Origin: an uncultured Zetaproteobacteria bacterium
GTDB lineage: Bacteria > Pseudomonadota > Zetaproteobacteria > Mariprofundales > Mariprofundaceae
Assembly (NCBI GenBank): GCA_913056285.1
Contig: CAJXNE010000037.1
Span: 1 to 13,992 of the forward strand
Length of the DNA stretch: 13,992 bases
Direction: 5' to 3'
Shown here: positions 13,456 to 13,992 of the stretch, piece by piece
Position numbering within the stretch: the first letter of the stretch is position 1
Layout of the letters: each line of letters begins with the position of its first letter
The notes under the pieces: generated by a model
Told to the model about the DNA's origin: nothing
Seen by the model: the letters and a program-made list of their open reading frames with translations, nothing else
Database searches by the model: none
Translations under genes and position numbers: made by a program

Positions 13456-13992
13456 ATGTTATGGCCTGTTGCGGCAATTCTGATCGGTATTCTGTTGCTG
13501 ATCTGGAGTGCTGACCGTTTTGTAGATGGTGCGTCGTCGGTAGCCAGAAATCTGCGTGTACCGCCCATCGTGATCGGCCTGACCATCGTCAGTATCGGTA
13601 CGTCCCTGCCTGAAATGATTGTTGCAGCAGTAGCAGCACTGGATGGAAATCGGGATCTGGGCATCGGCAACGTGCTCGGTTCCAATATTGCCAATATCGG
13701 GCTGGTGCTCGGAGTGACTGCGTTAATCATGCCACTGGCCGTACAATCAATCACATTGCGCCGGGAAATGCCCGTACTGTTTCTGGTTACGGCATTTGCT
13801 TTTGTACTGATGTCGGATGGCGAACTGGATGTTGCCGATGGCATCATGCTGATTGTCGGGCTGGTGCTGATGCTGATATGGATAGCACGCATTGGCCTGA
13901 AAGACAGGCACGATCCTCTGGTGGAAGAATTTACTGCGTCCGTGCCAGATCAAATGAGCATGGGGCAATCCGTTCTCTGGTTCATGATCGGT
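13456..13992 (+). CDS. Ca2+/Na+ antiporter (YrbG/CaxA type), cut by the right edge
   Basis: An open frame from ATG 13456 runs to the window end without a stop (179 codons seen). The first alpha repeat of the Ca2+/cation antiporter family is present: SIGTSLPEM around residues 51-59 and GNVLGSNIANIGLVLG around 75-90. Hydrophobic segments alternate through 1-20, 38-50, 83-100, 112-125 and 135-150. Full-length relatives have a second, inverted half, expected outside the window. It starts 6 bp after purC, so co-transcription is likely, though no strong ribosome binding site is seen. Confidence 0.9.
   Translation, partial: MLWPVAAILIGILLLIWSADRFVDGASSVARNLRVPPIVIGLTIVSIGTSLPEMIVAAVAALDGNRDLGIGNVLGSNIANIGLVLGVTALIMPLAVQSITLRREMPVLFLVTAFAFVLMSDGELDVADGIMLIVGLVLMLIWIARIGLKDRHDPLVEEFTASVPDQMSMGQSVLWFMIG

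Noticed and set aside
1..13992. CRISPR array, tRNA/rRNA genes, phage or defence island
   Set aside because: No regularly spaced direct repeats, no tRNA or rRNA sequence and no phage or defence proteins were seen.

Overview
The window has about 50% G+C, is densely coded and has no plasmid or phage genes. It looks like a chromosomal segment of a Gram-negative proteobacterium. Supporting signs are the nadK-recN neighbourhood, an AnmK cell-wall recycling kinase near tyrS, GloA of the E. coli type and a two-heme c-type cytochrome. I suspect a gamma- or zetaproteobacterium with a respiratory, possibly lithotrophic, life, but the genus cannot be fixed from this sequence alone.

Left part (1-3819, minus strand). 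A tight operon reads leftwards: a small membrane-anchored diheme cytochrome, NAD kinase, RecN and a short GNAT-type N-acetylglutamate synthase. The cytochrome stop overlaps the nadK start (GTGA), and the recN stop overlaps the GNAT start (ATGA). Beyond it lie a 29-bp-stem hairpin, a dispersed 37-bp repeat and the possible beginning of another minus-strand gene that leaves the window.

Middle (3820-6470). This stretch is rich in non-coding structure. A 234-bp multi-hairpin element with inverted ends sits directly upstream of the cytochrome operon. It is followed by a 56-residue orphan gene with its own strong terminator. Next is a stand-alone membrane protein resembling the membrane domain of PuuD, with a recognisable promoter and an unusual G10/C6 terminator. 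A minus-strand membrane protein with a coiled coil and a Pro/Ala-rich tail lies divergent to tyrS.

Right-middle (6471-11827, plus strand). In order: tyrosyl-tRNA synthetase, a PLP enzyme of the ACC deaminase/D-cysteine desulfhydrase family, an internally deleted REP-associated transposase remnant, AnmK, a YdjM-type membrane metal-dependent hydrolase overlapping AnmK by 13 bp, and an exported chalcone-isomerase-like protein.

Right end (11828-13992). A second copy of the 37-bp repeat is followed by gloA (minus), then purC (plus) and a Ca2+/Na+ antiporter gene cut by the window edge.

No rRNA, tRNA, CRISPR array or complete insertion sequence was seen. Most genes are housekeeping. The less ordinary material is the cytochrome-nadK coupling, the orphan small gene, the stand-alone PuuD-like protein and the set of structured repeats. 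I found no convincing new multi-gene system.
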